From positions 1 to 8,402 of the forward strand of contig JALXCX010000027.1 of NCBI GenBank assembly GCA_026990725.1: a DNA stretch of 8,402 nt. Reading direction: 5' to 3'. Positions 6,643 through 8,402 of this stretch are shown in pieces. Positions within the stretch are counted from its first letter, which is position 1; the number at the start of each line of letters is the position of its first letter. A program made the position numbers and the translations under genes. Below the pieces are notes generated by a model. That model saw nothing but the letters and a program-made list of their open reading frames with translations. It did no database searches and was not told the DNA's origin. This stretch comes from Desulfobulbaceae bacterium. GTDB lineage: Bacteria > Desulfobacterota > Desulfobulbia > Desulfobulbales > Desulfobulbaceae.

Positions 6643-7839
6643 ATGACTGATATTTCTTTTCCCTCACAGGAGTACGGTGATGATACGTCCGTTATCCATC
6701 AGGGTGATAAAACTATACTGCTTGTTGGAACCGCGCATATTTCCCAGGATTCTGCAGACCTTGTTGAAGAGATAATTGGCGCAGAAAGACCTGATGTCGT
6801 CTGTATTGAACTTGATGAAAAACGCTTTTCCGCTCTTTCAAACCCTAAACGATGGGAAAATCTTGATTTAAAACAAATTATCAAGAACAAACAGCTTTCG
6901 ACCCTCCTGGTTAACCTTGTCCTGGCCTCGTATCAGAAAAAGCTTGGCGGCAAACTGGGCATCCAGCCCGGTACAGAACTGCTGACAGCCGCAAGGGCCG
7001 CAAAAAAGCTGGACATCCCCATTGAACTCTGTGACCGTGACGTCCGGATAACCCTGCGTCGGGCCTGGAAATCGACCTCTTTTTTTAAAAAAGGGTATCT
7101 TGCCGCAACCCTTTTGGCCTCACTCTTTGATGACACAGAGCTGGACGAAGAAAAGCTTGCAGAACTGCGCAAAAAAGATGTTCTTTCAGAGATGATGAAT
7201 GAAATTGGCGAAGCCCTTCCTGCAGCAAAACATGTTCTCATTGATGAGCGTGATATTTTCATGGCTGAAAATATCAAATCAGCTCCAGGTAAACATGTTG
7301 TGGCCGTGGTCGGTGCGGGGCACATGGCTGGTATTCAAAAGGTAATAAGCACCGATAACAGCGGTCGCATGGAAGAAATAAAAACAATCCCTCCAGTCTC
7401 CAAAACCTGGAAAATAGTCGGCTGGTCGATTCCTGCAGCCATCCTGCTCTCTCTTGTGGCCATTGGTTTTCGTCAGGGTGCGGAGGAGGCCGGTTCCAAT
7501 GCCCTGTACTGGTTTCTGGCAAATGGAATCCCCTCGGCTCTTGGCGCTGTCGTTGCCCTGGGGCATCCTGCTACCATTCTCTCTGCTTTTGCGGCCGCAC
7601 CCATAACCAGCCTGACCCCGGTCATCGGAGCCGGATATGTCTGTGCTTTTGTCCAGGTAATGACCAAGCCGCCAGTAGTGAAAGAATTTGAAACCGTATC
7701 CGCGGATATTGCCACTTTCCACGGCTGGTGGCAGAATAAACTCCTGCGCATTTTCCTTGTCTTTCTCATGACTGGCTTAGGCTCTTTTATCGGGACCTGG
7801 GTCGGCGGTTATCGGATCTTTACCAATCTGTTTGCCTGA
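6643..7839 (+). CDS. TraB/PrgY-family protein with C-terminal membrane domain
   Basis: The 398-residue product belongs to the TraB/PrgY family, named after enterococcal proteins that reduce pheromone signalling and related to the Tiki/EreA/ChaN-like fold. Visible family marks are GTAH (29-32), IELD (55-58), an acidic PGTELL segment (109-114), CDRDV (130-134), DERDIFMA (201-208) and GAGH (224-227). The two GxxH motifs are those proposed to bind metal in Tiki-like peptidases, so a membrane-linked metallopeptidase or peptide-binding role is possible; the real substrate is unknown. After residue 255 the chain becomes hydrophobic, with about four or five membrane segments between 258 and 392 (for example 258-275, 288-307, 320-341 and 368-388). 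An in-frame TAA lies four codons before the ATG, so 6643 is the first possible start; no Shine-Dalgarno is seen. The gene follows the mltD terminator and is probably monocistronic or co-read with yhbY. Confidence 0.88.
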   Translation: MTDISFPSQEYGDDTSVIHQGDKTILLVGTAHISQDSADLVEEIIGAERPDVVCIELDEKRFSALSNPKRWENLDLKQIIKNKQLSTLLVNLVLASYQKKLGGKLGIQPGTELLTAARAAKKLDIPIELCDRDVRITLRRAWKSTSFFKKGYLAATLLASLFDDTELDEEKLAELRKKDVLSEMMNEIGEALPAAKHVLIDERDIFMAENIKSAPGKHVVAVVGAGHMAGIQKVISTDNSGRMEEIKTIPPVSKTWKIVGWSIPAAILLSLVAIGFRQGAEEAGSNALYWFLANGIPSALGAVVALGHPATILSAFAAAPITSLTPVIGAGYVCAFVQVMTKPPVVKEFETVSADIATFHGWWQNKLLRIFLVFLMTGLGSFIGTWVGGYRIFTNLFA

Positions 7840-7866
7840 ACAAAAAAGCAAACAGCAATATCTTAA

Positions 7867-7889
7867 CACCCGCCAACCGTATTCGGGTG
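7867..7889. repeat. Hairpin in the gap between the TraB-family gene and yhbY
   Basis: CACCCG (7867-7872) and CGGGTG (7884-7889) make a GC-rich 6-base-pair stem with an 11-base loop, 28 bases after the TraB-family stop. What follows (ATTGTTC) is only a poor T tract, so it may be a weak terminator, an mRNA 3' stabiliser or an attenuating hairpin ahead of yhbY. The structure is seen; its role is not. Confidence 0.45.
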
Positions 7890-7910
7890 ATTGTTCAAAA
7901 ACAAGAGAAT

Positions 7911-7928
7911 CCACGTGGTTGAAACCAC
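7911..7928. repeat. Overlapping palindrome and hairpin upstream of yhbY
   Basis: CCACGTGG (7911-7918) is a perfect 8-base palindrome. Its right half also pairs with ACCAC downstream to make GTGGT-TGAA-ACCAC (7915-7928). The two pairings exclude each other because GTGG can pair with CCAC on either side. It lies 29 bases before the yhbY ATG, where it could be a protein site or a leader structure; either is inference. Confidence 0.4.
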
Positions 7929-7956
7929 TTCATAAACAACAAAACAAAAAAAGATC

Positions 7957-8292
7957 ATGACAACAGAGAAAACACAACGCCCGATTATTCAATTGCAGGG
8001 AAAACAAAAAAAATTTCTGCGGGGTCTGGGCCATCACCTGGAACCGGTTGTCCTGGCCGGCAGGGAAGGACTATCAGAAACGCTTATTCAGTCAATCAGA
8101 GATGCCTTTAAAACCCGTGAACTGATAAAAATAAAACTTGGCCAAAACTGTACAGTTCCCAAAAAAGAAGCAGCCGCGCAACTCTCTGAAATAACGGGGG
8201 CGGCCCTTGTCCAGCTGATTGGCAAAACAGTCCTGCTCTTTCTCCCCAACAAAGACCTGAAACCGGACCAGCGAATTGTTCTTCCCAAATAA
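7957..8292 (+). CDS. yhbY: YhbY-family CRM-domain RNA-binding protein
   Basis: The product has 111 residues and is a stand-alone CRM (YhbY) domain at about residues 12-98; the E. coli protein has about 97. LQGKQKKFLRGLGHHLEP matches the conserved N-terminal helix. VVLAGREGLSE contains the Gly35-Arg-Glu-Gly38 form of the GxxG RNA-binding loop, and ELIKIKL and LVQLIGKTVLLF fit the beta strands. E. coli YhbY associates with pre-50S ribosomal particles, so a role in large-subunit assembly in the cytoplasm is expected. The ATG at 7957 gives a normal family N-terminus with a short polar extension; the bases before it are A-rich with no clear Shine-Dalgarno. The gap to the TraB-family gene is 117 bases and contains two hairpins, so co-transcription is possible but unproven. 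No clear T-run terminator follows within the window. Confidence 0.93.
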   Translation: MTTEKTQRPIIQLQGKQKKFLRGLGHHLEPVVLAGREGLSETLIQSIRDAFKTRELIKIKLGQNCTVPKKEAAAQLSEITGAALVQLIGKTVLLFLPNKDLKPDQRIVLPK

Positions 8293-8373
8293 AGTTTTTC
8301 CGGCTGAGCGCAGTCAGGGGATACAACTCTTTTAATTCCACGGAACTCGGTCTTTGCCCTGCGCAAAAAAAAG

Positions 8374-8393
8374 GAAACGAGGAGAAACGAGGG
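8374..8393. repeat. Two tandem copies of a 10-base unit GAAACGAGG(A/G)
   Basis: GAAACGAGG occurs at 8374-8382 and 8384-8392, each followed by a purine and preceded by an A run (8365-8372). The rest of the window, GGGACACGTTAC, may be the start of a repeat-type element cut by the edge. There is no coding sequence I can support between 8293 and 8402. Confidence 0.6.
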
Positions 8394-8402
8394 ACACGTT
8401 AC

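Noticed and set aside
6416..6646. 76-codon plus-strand frame beginning with GTG and overlapping the TraB-family ATG by four bases
   Set aside because: It begins inside the mltD terminator hairpin, has no ribosome binding site and reads through AT-rich promoter-like DNA. The ATGA overlap looks like coincidence.
7274..7769. Overlapping minus-strand frames opposite the TraB-family membrane region
   Set aside because: They are antisense to a well-supported gene with clear family motifs and have no start signals of their own.
8308..8364. GCGCAG/CTGCGC arms after yhbY as a terminator
   Set aside because: The arms are separated by 45 bases and followed by an A run rather than T on the plus strand; on the minus strand no T run follows either.

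Overview
The window looks like ordinary chromosomal DNA from a Gram-negative bacterium. Two predicted lipoproteins, a membrane-anchored bifunctional peptidoglycan synthase and a periplasmic LysM lytic transglycosylase point to a diderm envelope. The style of the proteins suggests a Desulfobacterota (former deltaproteobacterial) lineage, but that is an inference from family resemblance and has not been tested by search. There are no RNA genes, CRISPR arrays, complete insertion sequences or phage genes.

Layout. Positions 1-419 (minus strand) hold the 5' part of an uncharacterised lipoprotein gene that runs off the left edge. Positions 420-856 are a non-coding gap with a candidate lipoprotein promoter, a short tandem repeat and a candidate terminator for the next gene. 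Positions 857-4249 (minus) encode a very large class A penicillin-binding protein carrying all glycosyltransferase and transpeptidase signatures, plus about 250 extra residues inside the transpeptidase domain. Positions 4250-4682 are a divergent intergenic region with a perfect inverted repeat and candidate promoters. Positions 4683-6380 (plus) encode an MltD-type lytic transglycosylase with three LysM domains, closed by a convincing intrinsic terminator. Positions 6643-7839 (plus) encode a TraB/PrgY-family protein with a hydrophobic C-terminal half. Positions 7957-8292 (plus) encode a YhbY-type CRM-domain RNA-binding protein. The last 110 bases contain a short tandem repeat that may be the edge of another element.

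How the genes fit together. The class A PBP and MltD are divergently transcribed from a shared region of about 430 bases and act on the same polymer: one polymerises and crosslinks glycan strands, the other cleaves them. This is the clearest functional unit here. TraB-like and YhbY-like genes follow on the plus strand, each behind its own non-coding gap, so operon membership is not demonstrated. I found no convincing new multi-gene system. The most unusual item is the insertion in the PBP transpeptidase domain.
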